From assembly GCF_014698115.1 (NCBI RefSeq), contig NZ_JACJSJ010000070.1, positions 1-44,615 of the forward strand: a DNA stretch of 44,615 nucleotides, given 5' to 3'. Of this stretch, positions 23,052-31,639 are shown piece after piece; position 1 is the stretch's first letter, and each line of letters begins with the position of its first letter. The position numbers and the translations under genes were made by a program. Under the pieces are notes generated by a model. It made no database searches. It was not told where the DNA came from and was given only the letters and a program-made list of their open reading frames with translations. This DNA comes from Nostoc sp. FACHB-973 (GTDB lineage: Bacteria > Cyanobacteriota > Cyanobacteriia > Cyanobacteriales > Nostocaceae).

Positions 23052-23479
23052 GGTTTCTGTTGTAGCTTTTAAAATGTAGTGAGCGATCGCTCTACCTCCT
23101 TCTAACTCTGGGAACTTCCAATCTCAGGTTTCTGAGACCAAAATTTTCTTCCACTTCCCCATATGGAAAATAGACCATAGTAGGGCTAATATTGCAACAC
23201 CCACCCTACAATCAACGACAGCAGATTTCAAGGAAAGTGAAGTACACAGTTCCCTACGATTATCTGTACCTCAGTCCTGTTGCAATCTCCTGTATATTCC
23301 CTATCTTCTACCTCACCAAAGCGAGAAATGCTATAAATCCTGTCCTAAAACAGAGTGCTGTTATGAAATAATACAGTTCAGATAAACCCAAAACCCTCAT
23401 GTAGAGACGCGATTTATCGTGTCTTTGCCTATGGCGTCTTCAAATTTATGAAAGAAGAGTTTGGCAATTTTAACAATAA
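23052..23479. other. intergenic, no gene seen
   Basis: This is the 5' region of the amidase gene. It contains a piece of the CAGTTCAGATAAACCCAAAA family (23372 on) with TGTAGAGACGCGATTTATCG (about 23401). No small gene was recognised. Confidence 0.45.
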
Positions 23480-23598
23480 GGGACTTCCAAGGAAAAAAAT
23501 ATCTCATCCCTGCGGGACGCTCCGCGAATGTAGGGTAGCACAAGCTGTGCTACCCGAAAAATGTACAAACATGGGATAATTTATTTTCTGGAAGTCCC
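23480..23598. mobile_element. MITE-like element, GGGACTTCC family, copy 3
   Basis: This is a 119-bp element with ends GGGACTTCCAAGGAAAAAAA and TTATTTTCTGGAAGTCCC, flanked by TAA on both sides. Its core includes the palindrome GGGTAGCACAAGCTGTGCTA and CTGCGGGACGCTCCGCG, different from copy 1. Confidence 0.75.
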
Positions 23599-23745
23599 TA
23601 AGTAATTATCCGAACTTGATATTACTACAAAAAGAGAAGTCAGGGCTGCTGATATCAACCCTGACTTCCCACACTCTACAATGATTATTATTACTAATCA
23701 CTGAGGATTTTATTTTTTAGAATTCCTTATATCCGCGAAAGTGTA

Positions 23746-24828
23746 CTAATTTTGTTGGCGTATTCTTTGCCACACAGTAAAGCCCAAAAGAATAATAATG
23801 CTACTGGCGGTAGTTAACATTACAGCCAAACTCATACCTTGTATTCTCATGGCTAGTAAGTTGCAAACCAAGGTAATTCCCCACAACGTGAACGCTGCGT
23901 GGCGTTGGGAGAATCCCCAAGCCAGCAAGCGGTGGTGCAGGTGGTCTTTGCCAGGAGTACTTAGAGGGTTATTTCCTGCTAATAGCCGTCGCACAAATAC
24001 TTGAGTAGTATCTAGCACTGGCAATAACAGAAATAAAACTGTGGGTATGAGGGCATAGATTGTGTTTTGTTGTAGTTTGCCTAAAATACTAGTTGCTGCC
24101 AAGACATAACCGAAAAAGTATGCTCCAGCATCACCCATAATAATTCGTGATGGATGGAAGTTGTGGCGCAAAAAGCCCAGTGCCGCACCTCCTAAGGCTG
24201 CCAAAACTAAAGTTGCCGCTGCACGGTTGTTAAATTGGGCTGAAACACCTAATAAACTCATGGCGGTAATAAAGCTGATTCCTCCCGCCAAACCATCCAT
24301 ACCATCCATCAAATTGATGGCGTTGGTAATCCCTACTACCCATAGTACCGTCAGGCACATGGAGAGAAGCGAGTCGATGGGAGTGCCAAATGTAACTTGC
24401 ACACTGATACCGTTAGCTACCAGCAACAGTGCTGTGACAATTTGTGCCCACAAACGAACGGAGGGCGGTAAACCGAACTGATCGTCAATAAAGCCCACAA
24501 GGACTAATATTGAAGCCCCCAAGAGAATAGTTAGTACCTGGGCTAATACATTTTGGAGTTCGATCGGTCGTAAAAGACTAGCTAATACCAGCGCGGCAAT
24601 TACACCCGCGTAGATAGCTAGCCCACCTGCATTGGGCAAAGGTTCTCGGTTGAGCCGCCGTGCGTTGGGTTGGTCAGCCCAACCTACCCGCAAGGCGAAT
24701 TTGCGTACTGTCGGAATTAAACGCCAGGTTACAAGCCAAGCTAAGAGGAACGTAAATACTACTGCCAACCAGCCGGTGCCGCTAGGGTCGGCAATACCAA
24801 GGGACTTAAGGGAGTTGTCTAGGTTCAT
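23746..24828 (-). CDS. MraY/WecA-family undecaprenyl-phosphate sugar-1-phosphate transferase
   Basis: The protein has 360 residues from the ATG at 24828; a TTG at 24840 would add four. About ten membrane segments are seen. Catalytic motifs are FIDDQFGLPP (Asp-Asp), NAINLMDGMDGLAGG, MGDAGAYFFGYVLA and KDHLHHRLLAWGFSQRHA (the His loop). The HLHHRL loop is typical of the GlcNAc-1-P-transferring WecA/TagO branch rather than MraY itself. Role: first membrane step of a surface polysaccharide (O-antigen, teichoic-acid-like or exopolysaccharide). It is divergent from groEL and has no polysaccharide cluster around it. Confidence 0.88.
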   Translation of the reverse strand: MNLDNSLKSLGIADPSGTGWLAVVFTFLLAWLVTWRLIPTVRKFALRVGWADQPNARRLNREPLPNAGGLAIYAGVIAALVLASLLRPIELQNVLAQVLTILLGASILVLVGFIDDQFGLPPSVRLWAQIVTALLLVANGISVQVTFGTPIDSLLSMCLTVLWVVGITNAINLMDGMDGLAGGISFITAMSLLGVSAQFNNRAAATLVLAALGGAALGFLRHNFHPSRIIMGDAGAYFFGYVLAATSILGKLQQNTIYALIPTVLFLLLPVLDTTQVFVRRLLAGNNPLSTPGKDHLHHRLLAWGFSQRHAAFTLWGITLVCNLLAMRIQGMSLAVMLTTASSIIILLGFTVWQRIRQQN

Positions 24829-24925
24829 CTCCCAATTCAAGCATTACTGCCAGTATCTAATATGAGCATCACCTGTATATTAATCAATTTTTCATTTCCA
24901 TTTGTAACTTGACTTGCTGGAGACA

Positions 24926-24952
24926 TTAGCACTCTTGCTCTGTGAGTGCTAA
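24926..24952. promoter_or_regulatory. CIRCE operator of groEL
   Basis: Perfect TTAGCACTC-N9-GAGTGCTAA, 32 bases before the groEL start. CIRCE is the HrcA repressor site in cyanobacterial groE genes, so heat-shock derepression is expected. A TTGACT -35-like box lies at about 24909. Confidence 0.95.
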
Positions 24953-24984
24953 ATTGTCTAATGGAAGCGCTTGAGAAATAAAAC

Positions 24985-26649
24985 ATGGCGAAAATTATTG
25001 CATTTGACGAGGAATCGCGGCGAGCTCTAGAAAGGGGTGTTAACGCCCTTGCCGATGCCGTAAAAATCACCTTGGGACCCAAAGGTCGCAATGTCCTTTT
25101 AGAGAAAAAATTTGGCGCACCTCAAATTGTCAACGATGGTATCACTGTTGCCAAGGAAATTGAATTAGAAGATCCTTTAGAAAATACAGGTGCAAGACTC
25201 ATCCAGGAAGTAGCATCTAAAACTAAGGATGTCGCTGGGGATGGCACTACAACTGCTACAGTTTTGGCGCAGGCTTTGATTCGGGAAGGTCTAAAGAACG
25301 TTGCAGCTGGTACTAACCCAGTCAGCTTAAAGCGTGGGATCGATAAAACTATCGAAGCCCTGGTAGAAGAAATTGCCAAAATAGCTAAGCCTGTAGAAGG
25401 AAGTGCGATCGCTCAAGTTGCCACTGTCTCCGCCGGTAACGACGAAGAAGTTGGCAATATGCTAGCCCAAGCAATGGAAAAAGTCACCAAAGATGGTGTA
25501 ATCACCGTTGAAGAATCTAAATCCCTGACAACTGAACTAGAAGTAGTTGAAGGGATGCAGATTGACCGGGGTTATATTTCTCCCTACTTTGTCACCAACA
25601 ACGAGCGGCAAATCGTAGAATTTGAAAACGCCCGCATCTTGGTTACTGATAAAAAAATCAGCACCATCCAGGATTTAGTGCCGGTGTTGGAAAAAGTCGC
25701 CCGTTCGGGTCAGCCTTTGCTGATCATCGCCGAGGATGTCGAAGGAGACGCCTTGGCAACTTTGGTAGTGAACAAAGCACGGGGTGTACTTGCCGTAGCT
25801 GCCATCAAAGCGCCTGGATTTGGCGATCGCCGCAAAGCTTTACTCCAAGATATTGCCATTCTCACCGATGGACAATTGATTTCTGAAGAAATCGGCTTGA
25901 GCCTGGATACCGCTTCTCTAGAGACCCTGGGAACTGCCCGCAAAATCACCATTGATAAAGAAAGCACCACAATTGTCGCTGGCAGTTCCACCAAGCCAGA
26001 AGTGCAAAAGCGGATTGGTCAAATTCGCAGACAGTTGGAAGAAACTGATTCCGACTACGACAAAGAAAAGCTCCAAGAACGCATCGCTAAGCTAGCTGGT
26101 GGCGTGGCAGTGATTAAAGTGGGTGCAGCCACAGAAACCGAACTCAAAGACCGTAAATTGCGAATTGAGGACGCCCTCAACGCCACGAAAGCTGCCGTGG
26201 AAGAAGGTATTGTTCCTGGTGGTGGAACGACCCTGATTCACCTATCCAAGACAGTAGAAGCAATTAAAAACACCCTGGATGCGGAAGAAAAAATTGGGGC
26301 TGATATTGTCCAGCGTGCATTGGAAGCTCCCTTGCGTCAAATAGCAGATAACGCCGGTGCAGAAGGTTCTGTGATTGTCTCTAAAGTCCGGGATGCCGAA
26401 TTCAACATTGGCTACAATGCTGCTACTGGGGAATTTGAAGATTTGATCGCTGCTGGGATCATTGACCCTGCTAAGGTCGTGCGTTCAGCTTTACAAAACG
26501 CTGCTTCTATTGCTGGTTTAGTTTTAACCACCGAAGCGATCGTTGTTGAAAAGCCTGAAAAGAAATCCGCTGCTCCTGCCCCTGATATGGGCGGTATGGG
26601 CGGTATGGGTGGCATGGGTGGCATGGGCGGCATGGGCGGCATGTTCTAA
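24985..26649 (+). CDS. groEL: chaperonin GroEL (monocistronic copy)
   Basis: This 554-residue type I chaperonin is full length: KITLGPKGRNVLLEKKFGAP, the ATP-binding VAGDGTTTATVLAQALIREG, ISPYFVTN, KAPGFGDRRKALLQDIAILT, KLQERIAKLAGGVAVIKVGA and EGIVPGGGTTLIHL, ending in a GGM repeat tail. No groES precedes it, which points to the second, separate groEL that many cyanobacteria have (often called groEL2 or cpn60), yet the tail is the classical GGM type. CIRCE upstream and a strong hairpin terminator ~120 bp downstream make it a single-gene unit. Confidence 0.97.
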   Translation: MAKIIAFDEESRRALERGVNALADAVKITLGPKGRNVLLEKKFGAPQIVNDGITVAKEIELEDPLENTGARLIQEVASKTKDVAGDGTTTATVLAQALIREGLKNVAAGTNPVSLKRGIDKTIEALVEEIAKIAKPVEGSAIAQVATVSAGNDEEVGNMLAQAMEKVTKDGVITVEESKSLTTELEVVEGMQIDRGYISPYFVTNNERQIVEFENARILVTDKKISTIQDLVPVLEKVARSGQPLLIIAEDVEGDALATLVVNKARGVLAVAAIKAPGFGDRRKALLQDIAILTDGQLISEEIGLSLDTASLETLGTARKITIDKESTTIVAGSSTKPEVQKRIGQIRRQLEETDSDYDKEKLQERIAKLAGGVAVIKVGAATETELKDRKLRIEDALNATKAAVEEGIVPGGGTTLIHLSKTVEAIKNTLDAEEKIGADIVQRALEAPLRQIADNAGAEGSVIVSKVRDAEFNIGYNAATGEFEDLIAAGIIDPAKVVRSALQNAASIAGLVLTTEAIVVEKPEKKSAAPAPDMGGMGGMGGMGGMGGMGGMF

Positions 26650-26768
26650 TTTCTGCTCACCCAGATATGTAAGAATTCAGAATCCAGAATCCAGAATTCA
26701 GAATTCAGAAGCAAAGCCGGAAAGTTCTCTGGCTCTGCTCCTGAATTCTTAGGTAAATATTTTTGAAG

Positions 26769-26800
26769 CAGTTTGTCTTGTCAAGGCAAACTGTTTTTTA
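26769..26800 (+). terminator. rho-independent terminator of groEL
   Basis: CAGTTTGTCTT, loop GTC, AAGGCAAACTG (10 of 11 pairs plus a T-G), then TTTTTTA. It lies ~120 bases after the groEL stop. The GAATTCAGAA-type repeat lies between. Confidence 0.85.
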
Positions 26801-26870
26801 TACTCATCATTGCTGATTCAGAAGCAATATGTTATCTGTATTGCTGGTAACTCACTGAATTTAAATAAAC

Positions 26871-26979
26871 TTAATACCATTTTCAAAAATATTTCCAACA
26901 CATGAATCGGCTGTAGGGGCGTACAGCTGTACGCCCCTACCCACACATCTGTGGCATTTTGATTTCAAATTGGTATTAA
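26871..26979. mobile_element. TTAATACCA-ended inverted-repeat element with perfect 28-bp palindrome core
   Basis: Ends TTAATACCA and TGGTATTAA. The core contains GTAGGGGCGTACAG joined to its exact complement (26913-26940). Similar GTAGGGGC...GCCCCTAC palindromes are at 34641-34669 and partial ones at 12820, 18036 and 29799. No coding capacity. Confidence 0.65.
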
Positions 26980-27124
26980 TTATGAAACTTTTCAGTAGTT
27001 AGTTCTGAATACAACTGACTAATAACAAAACGCTGGTGACCAAATGAGCGACGGAAATAATTGCATAATTTAGAAATTACCATCTTTGTATTAATTTTTG
27101 TAAAATTACGTGTATGTCATTTGT

Positions 27125-27168
27125 CATTCACTAATGACTAATGACTAATGACTAATGACTAATGACTA
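27125..27168. repeat. heptanucleotide STRR array (CTAATGA)n
   Basis: About five tandem CTAATGA units sit just upstream of corA. This is the short tandemly repeated (STRR) type known from heterocystous cyanobacteria. A related mixed array (ATGACAA/ATGACTA) lies at 36762-36815. Confidence 0.85.
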
Positions 27169-27182
27169 TTAGGTAATATTTC

Positions 27183-28325
27183 ATGGCACGAAAACTGCGC
27201 CGCGCTCTGAAAGTAGTAACTAAGACATTTGAAGATGAGTTCCATCACCAACCAGGAACTCTGCCAGGAACCATTATTATTGATGCAGACGCTCCAGCGC
27301 CAATAATTTTCTTGATTGACTATAACCAGACCAATTTTACCCGCGAACAAATAGCAACTCCAGAAGAATGTATTCCATATCTAGAGATGGAAACGATTTC
27401 TTGGGTAGACGTACAAGGTTTAGGCTCTCAAGATATATTACAAAGATTGGGTCGAGTTTTTGATTTACATCCTCTTGTTTTAGAAGATGTGGTCAATGTA
27501 CCGGAACGTCCGAAAACAGAGGATTATGAAGACCAATTACTCTTCATTGCTCGCATGGTAGTACCAAAGGAAAGAACGTGTGGTTTTTACAGCGAACAAG
27601 TGAGTTTAATATTGGGGAAAAATTACTTGCTCACAGTGCAAGAAGAACCAGAGCATGATTGCTTTGAACCAGTGCGATCGCGCATTGAAAAAGGCAAAGG
27701 CATCATCCGCTGTCAAAAAGCCGATTATCTAGCTTATGCTCTGTTAGATGCGATTATTGATGGCTTTTTTCCAGTGTTGGAACTTTATGGTGAGCGAATC
27801 GAAGAATTAGAAGAAGAAGTAATAGTTAAACCTACTCCGCAAACACTACAAAGTATTTATCAAATCAGGCGAGAATTACTGCAATTGCGTCGTGCTATCT
27901 GGCCGCAGCGAGATGCAATTAATTCCTTAATTCGTGATGGCAGTGATTTAATTAGTGAAGATGTACGAATTTACCTACGAGATTGTTATGACCATACCGT
28001 GCAAGTAATGGATATGGTGGAAACTTACCGAGAATTAGCATCTGGATTGATGGATGTATATCTTTCAGCTGTGAGCAACAAAATGAATGAAATCATGAAA
28101 GTGCTAACGGTGGTTTCGTCAATTTTTATTCCATTGACTTTTGTTGCCGGAATATATGGTATGAATTTCAATACTGAGAAATCACCATATAATATGCCTG
28201 AATTGAATTGGTATTGGGGTTACCCAATGTGTTTGGGAATAATGGTGGCGATCGCACTTTGTCTGCTATTGTTTTTTTGGCGACGAGGCTGGCTGCAAAA
28301 CTCTGTCCCAACTAAACGCAACTAA
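27183..28325 (+). CDS. corA: CorA-type magnesium/cobalt transporter
   Basis: This 380-residue protein has a long cytoplasmic N-terminal domain (SWVDVQGLGSQDILQRLGRV, HPLVLEDVVNVPERPKTEDY) followed by two C-terminal membrane helices. The CorA signature YGMNF follows the first helix (IFIPLTFVAGIYGMNF), and a basic tail comes after the second. It forms a homopentameric Mg2+/Co2+ channel in the plasma membrane. The ATG at 27183 is preceded by AGGTAAT and a heptamer array 15 bases upstream. The next gene starts 65 bases later on the same strand. Confidence 0.93.
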   Translation: MARKLRRALKVVTKTFEDEFHHQPGTLPGTIIIDADAPAPIIFLIDYNQTNFTREQIATPEECIPYLEMETISWVDVQGLGSQDILQRLGRVFDLHPLVLEDVVNVPERPKTEDYEDQLLFIARMVVPKERTCGFYSEQVSLILGKNYLLTVQEEPEHDCFEPVRSRIEKGKGIIRCQKADYLAYALLDAIIDGFFPVLELYGERIEELEEEVIVKPTPQTLQSIYQIRRELLQLRRAIWPQRDAINSLIRDGSDLISEDVRIYLRDCYDHTVQVMDMVETYRELASGLMDVYLSAVSNKMNEIMKVLTVVSSIFIPLTFVAGIYGMNFNTEKSPYNMPELNWYWGYPMCLGIMVAIALCLLLFFWRRGWLQNSVPTKRN

Positions 28326-28390
28326 AGATTGCACATGAACAATGAATCGAATATATATTCATTAGCATCGGGAGTTAATATTTTTTAATT

Positions 28391-29086
28391 ATGAGGAGTA
28401 GCGACCAGAATTTAGTAGTTTTGACGATTTATATTATTGGTGTCTCCTATGTTTTTAACCGAATGGTTGAATCCATCGACGACCAAATTAAATTTGAATT
28501 TAAAAAAGGAATTGTCGATGAGCAGTTAAAAGAATTAAATCTCGATGACAAAATTGGAATATCCTTCAAATTCAAATCCTCTTACCCAATTGACGACCTG
28601 AAAGATTTAGCCCTTGGTATTGAAAATAAATCTGATAATATTGCCGTATACGTTGATTGGGATAATAGCTCTCTGGTAGTTGAACATACCAAACAATCGC
28701 GCCGAGTAATTCGCAAATCACCAGACTTAACCCGCGACTTAGCTGTACCCCAAAGTCCCAGCTTGATTGCCCCCAAGAAAACACTTTCCGAGACAGTCAC
28801 AGCAGAAGATGTTTTCCAGCGCGATCAAGCAACTGGAACCTACTCAGCGAAAAAACCATTAGTTGATATCGGTGGACTGCAAAAAGGGCAAAAAAAATTG
28901 TACAACGACTTTATAAATGGAAGAAAGGAGTTAGAATTTTCCCTACAATTAGTATTAAGAATTTCTGAGGTGCGTGTGGGTTTAGCTCCTGGTGTCAATT
29001 TTCCTCCCATTAGCATTATCAATTGTCCTTTCACAGTCAGGAAACTACCTTGGACTTACGCCCTACCTTGGAATAAAAAGAAGTAA
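28391..29086 (+). CDS. membrane-anchored protein of unknown function
   Basis: This 231-residue protein has an N-terminal hydrophobic segment (LVVLTIYIIGVSYVFNRMVE, about 9-28) and then a mostly soluble domain: KIGISFKFKSSYPIDDLKDL, IAVYVDWDNSSLVVEHTKQS, RRVIRKSPDLTRDL and a C-terminal EFSLQLVLRISEVRVG. The IAVYVDWDNSSLVV segment reads like a family core, but I cannot name the family. An ATG at 28391 with GGAGTTAATA ~20 bases upstream is a weak start signal. It may be co-transcribed with corA. rnpB follows 120 bases downstream. Confidence 0.65.
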   Translation: MRSSDQNLVVLTIYIIGVSYVFNRMVESIDDQIKFEFKKGIVDEQLKELNLDDKIGISFKFKSSYPIDDLKDLALGIENKSDNIAVYVDWDNSSLVVEHTKQSRRVIRKSPDLTRDLAVPQSPSLIAPKKTLSETVTAEDVFQRDQATGTYSAKKPLVDIGGLQKGQKKLYNDFINGRKELEFSLQLVLRISEVRVGLAPGVNFPPISIINCPFTVRKLPWTYALPWNKKK

Positions 29087-29207
29087 TAAGCTGTCGCGCA
29101 TCCAATGCAGCACATCTTTTCGTGTTGGTTGTTGACAGTTAACAGTTAATTGTCAACAACCAACAGCAAACTTAACAGAGTATCCCATCCCAGATTAAAC
29201 TGGATCT

Positions 29208-29635
29208 AGGGAGAGAGTAGGCGCAGGCGGTTGCAGATCAGTCATAGTCACTGGTTTGAGGAAAGTCCGGACTCCCGAAAGACCAGACTTGCTGGATAAC
29301 GTCCAGTGCGAGCGATCGTGAGGATAGTGCCACAGAAAGATACCGCCAAAACAATTTTAGATTTTAGATTTTAAATTTTGGATTGAATCTAAAATCCAAA
29401 ATCCAAAATCCAAAATTGTTTGGTAAGGGTGCAAAGGTGCGGTAAGAGCGCACCAGCAGCATCGAGAGGTGCTGGCTCGGTAAACCCCGGTTGGGAGCAA
29501 GGCGATAGGAACTATGGTTGGTCTTTTACCAGTTCCGCTCAATGAGAGCCGCTAGAGGCGTCTGGTAACAGGCGTCCCAGATAGATAACTGCCCTCGCAA
29601 GAGAACAGAACCCGGCTTATGTCCTGCTCTTTCCT
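29208..29635 (+). ncRNA. rnpB: RNase P RNA (M1 RNA homologue)
   Basis: The catalytic RNA that trims tRNA 5' ends. Universally conserved segments are visible: GAGGAAAGTCCGGACTCCC (P4/CR-I), CCACAGAAAGATACCGCC, GGTAAGGGTGCAAAGGTGCG, GGTAAACCCC and AGAACAGAACCCGGCTTATG. The 5' AGGGAGAGAGTAGG pairs with the 3' CCTGCTCTTTCC as P1. A 73-nt heptamer-repeat hairpin replaces the P12 region (29349-29421). STRR inserts at this place have been described in heterocyst-forming cyanobacteria. Ends are estimated to within a few bases. Confidence 0.96.
29349..29421 (+). repeat. heptamer hairpin inserted in rnpB (P12 region)
   Basis: AAACAATTTTAGATTTTAGA... on the left arm is matched by AATCTAAAATCCAAAATCCA... 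on the right arm over about 33 pairs. The only differences are A/G, which become G-U pairs in RNA. It is the same TTTTGGA/TTTTAGA family that flanks many genes in this window. Confidence 0.9.
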
Positions 29636-29639
29636 TTAA

Positions 29640-29682
29640 AATGGAGTATTAAACTTTTTAGGTTTGTACTCCATTATTTTTT
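29640..29682 (+). terminator. rho-independent terminator of rnpB
   Basis: AATGGAGTA (29640-29648) and TACTCCATT (29667-29675) form a perfect 9-bp stem around an 18-base loop and are followed by ATTTTTTG. It starts a few bases after the RNA's 3' end. Confidence 0.85.
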
Positions 29683-29742
29683 GTAATAATTTTGTGCGAT
29701 GCTTGACTGTACTTCCGACTTATTTAATAGCGATCGCCTCTT

Positions 29743-29843
29743 ATACTATTTCACTAAAACCCTGATACATATAGATTTCGCGTAGGGAACATTGCCGTGC
29801 CCCTACCAACGTATTTGTATCATCATTTAAAGTGAAACGGTAT
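29743..29843. mobile_element. small inverted-repeat element ATACNRTTTCACT
   Basis: Ends ATACTATTTCACT and AGTGAAACGGTAT, with inner inverted words CTGATACATAT and ATTTGTATCATC. The core carries the GTGCCGTGCCCCTAC filler. About 100 bp, non-coding. Confidence 0.5.
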
Positions 29844-30021
29844 TAAGCATTGCTGAATTTGAATATGAAATTTCAAAAATCAACTCTTCTCAACTCTTAC
29901 TCTGGAGCTACTGGTGCGCGACGCTACTTGCTTCAAGTCTCTTAACCCGGAAGGGCGCAGTGGCTCCTGTGCGTGAGGTTCATTCATATTCTCAATCAGC
30001 AACGCCGCCTCTGGTTTAAAA

Positions 30022-30927
30022 TCATCTCAAGTTGGAAAAAACACTAGACGCGTTTGCCATACTTCCATTCTCCAGCGGGGGTGCTAGGGGAATCTGTGGC
30101 TGCTGGGCGACAATCACATTCGCTAGACTACTGCTGGTGGGAGTCTCCCAGAAAGATAAACCCTCATATTGAGCGAATAAATCAGGGGGTAAAACGGTTG
30201 CACGAGGTTGAAACTCGACTTTTGAGCGGACGTGATGCAGTCCATTGGTGTTGAGTCGGCGATCGAATTCGTTGGCTTCGTACTCCACATTGCTAAAATC
30301 ATGCTCGAAGGGTTTCTCTCCCAGAAATTGATAAATCAGCGATAAGGTTTTATCGGGTGCTTGGCTTAATATGTCGTAGTCCACCAACAGTAAAGATTCA
30401 CTATATTCGCTATAGAAAGCTTCTTTGAGAGCGTTATAAGCAAAGCCGACTAATCTACCCGACTGACTTAAAGCTTCGGTGCGGGTGTAAACGGTAGAAC
30501 GTTCGCCAGGATTATTGAATAAACGCGACACATCAAAAGCATTTTTCCGAATCAACCGTTCGACACTATCCATTACCCAAGCGACATTCCGCACGCAGCA
30601 AATCACTTTCGCGTCGGGAAATAGCTGGTGGATTAAAGGCAATTTGCTACACCAAAGGCGATTGGTATCGAAGATAATTGCTTTGTCCGCTTGGGGTTGA
30701 TAGTAAGTTGAAAAAATCGTTAAAGTTAAAGCGCGTTTTTGTTCTGGTGTAATAAAGACTGAAAACTCATTATTCTCACTCATGGCTTCGAGCATACTGG
30801 TGACCAGACCCCCCACAGGACTGCTCATACTGGCGTGAAATCGGGGATTTTGCCGCAGTAAAGCTCCGAGTAAGGTGGAACCCGAACGGGGTAATCCAGA
30901 GATGAAGTGTAATTTGGGCTGTGTCAT
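30022..30927 (-). CDS. sulfotransferase family protein
   Basis: The protein has 301 residues from the ATG at 30927 (MTQPKLHFISGLPRSGSTLL). The upstream extension of this frame is a translated repeat palindrome. The 5'-PSB loop GLPRSGSTLLGALL (~10-23) binds the 5'-phosphosulfate of PAPS. VICCVRNVAWVMDSVERLIR contains the 3'-PB Arg and Ser. RLVGFAYNALKEAF and LLVDYDILSQAPDKTLSLIY follow. The family transfers sulfate from PAPS to sugars, lipids or peptides; the acceptor is unknown. It is isolated upstream of the RTX locus on the same strand and separated by repeats. The C-terminal ~25 residues (QQPQIPLAPPLENG) look non-conserved. Confidence 0.85.
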   Translation of the reverse strand: MTQPKLHFISGLPRSGSTLLGALLRQNPRFHASMSSPVGGLVTSMLEAMSENNEFSVFITPEQKRALTLTIFSTYYQPQADKAIIFDTNRLWCSKLPLIHQLFPDAKVICCVRNVAWVMDSVERLIRKNAFDVSRLFNNPGERSTVYTRTEALSQSGRLVGFAYNALKEAFYSEYSESLLLVDYDILSQAPDKTLSLIYQFLGEKPFEHDFSNVEYEANEFDRRLNTNGLHHVRSKVEFQPRATVLPPDLFAQYEGLSFWETPTSSSLANVIVAQQPQIPLAPPLENGSMANASSVFSNLR

Positions 30928-30954
30928 TTTACCAACAAATAAATTACTACTACT

Positions 30955-31045
30955 TGTGGGGTGGGCGTCTCGCCCGCCCAAGGCTTGGGGCGGACAAGAT
31001 GTCCACCCCACAAGAAAAATTGGATGTTTTTTATTTGGAAGTCCC
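30955..31045. repeat. GTGGGGTGG palindrome and half GGGACTTCC element
   Basis: TTGTGGGGTGG (from 30955) and CCACCCCACAA (to 31013) flank a core with internal inverted words (GGCGTCTCGCCCGCC). The right end TTTTATTTGGAAGTCCC of the GGGACTTCC family follows (31045) before a TAA. The matching left end is missing. Confidence 0.55.
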
Positions 31046-31067
31046 TAATTAGATGAGTTTGCCCTAG

Positions 31068-31241
31068 CTAGGCGTCACTGTTGAGCAGGGTCTTCATCAC
31101 GCTCGTAATTCTGACGTTGGTTTTCAACTCGATCGCATCAGTCCCTGCATTGACGTTGGCTTGGCGGATAGCATAGCTGAGAGTGCCTACCGTGTTGCCG
31201 TTTCCGTTATCAGTGCTTTGAGTTACTTGATACAGTGTCAT
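31068..31241 (-). pseudogene. truncated N-terminal paralogue of the RTX/beta-helix protein
   Basis: A 57-codon frame reads MTLYQVTQSTDNGNGNTVGT, then LSYAIRQANVNAGTDAIELK, and ends at TAG. It matches residues 1-50 of the protein at 31640 (GNIVGTLSYCIRQANADQAL), and the upstream bases GAGGT-AAATCT-ATG match too. The rest of the repeat protein is absent. It is a remnant of a tandem duplication, or possibly a short secreted leader; the 5' signals are intact, so it may still be translated. Confidence 0.7.
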
Positions 31242-31346
31242 AGATTTAACCTCTAGTTTGTTGTTTGTTTAACGTTGGGCATTGGGCATTGGGCATGGGG
31301 CATTGAACAATCCTCTTACTTTGTTGCTATGAGTGAGGGCGATCGC

Positions 31347-31593
31347 AAAAGCTATTTCGGCGAACTCAAAAGCTATTTCGGCGAACTCAAAAGTTATTTC
31401 GGAGAAGTCAAAAGCTATTTCGGAGAACTCAAAAGCTACTTCGGAGAACTCAAAAGCTACTTCGGAGAACTCAAAAGCTACTTCGGAGAACTCAAAAGCT
31501 ACTTCGGAGAACTCAAAAGCTATTTCGGAGAACTCAAAAGCTATTTCGGAGAACTCAAAAGCTATTTCGGAGAACTCAAAAGCTATTTCGGCG
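31347..31593. repeat. 21-bp minisatellite, about 12 units
   Basis: AAAAGCTATTTCGGAGAACTC repeated nearly perfectly, with CGGCG at the edges and CTACTT variants in the middle. Open in several frames: plus gives heptads SYFGELK or SKAISEN, minus gives FEFSEIA. It starts at a HIP1 site and lies between the RTX gene and its truncated paralogue. No good ribosome binding site for any frame. Confidence 0.9.
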
Positions 31594-31639
31594 TATGTAT
31601 GGGGAAGAACCCCATGCTCCCTGCCCCCTTGCCTCTTGC

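Noticed and set aside
30928..31011. Longer start for the sulfotransferase
   Set aside because: The extra residues come from the GTGGGGTGG palindrome; the PAPS-loop start MTQPKLHFISG is the natural N-terminus.
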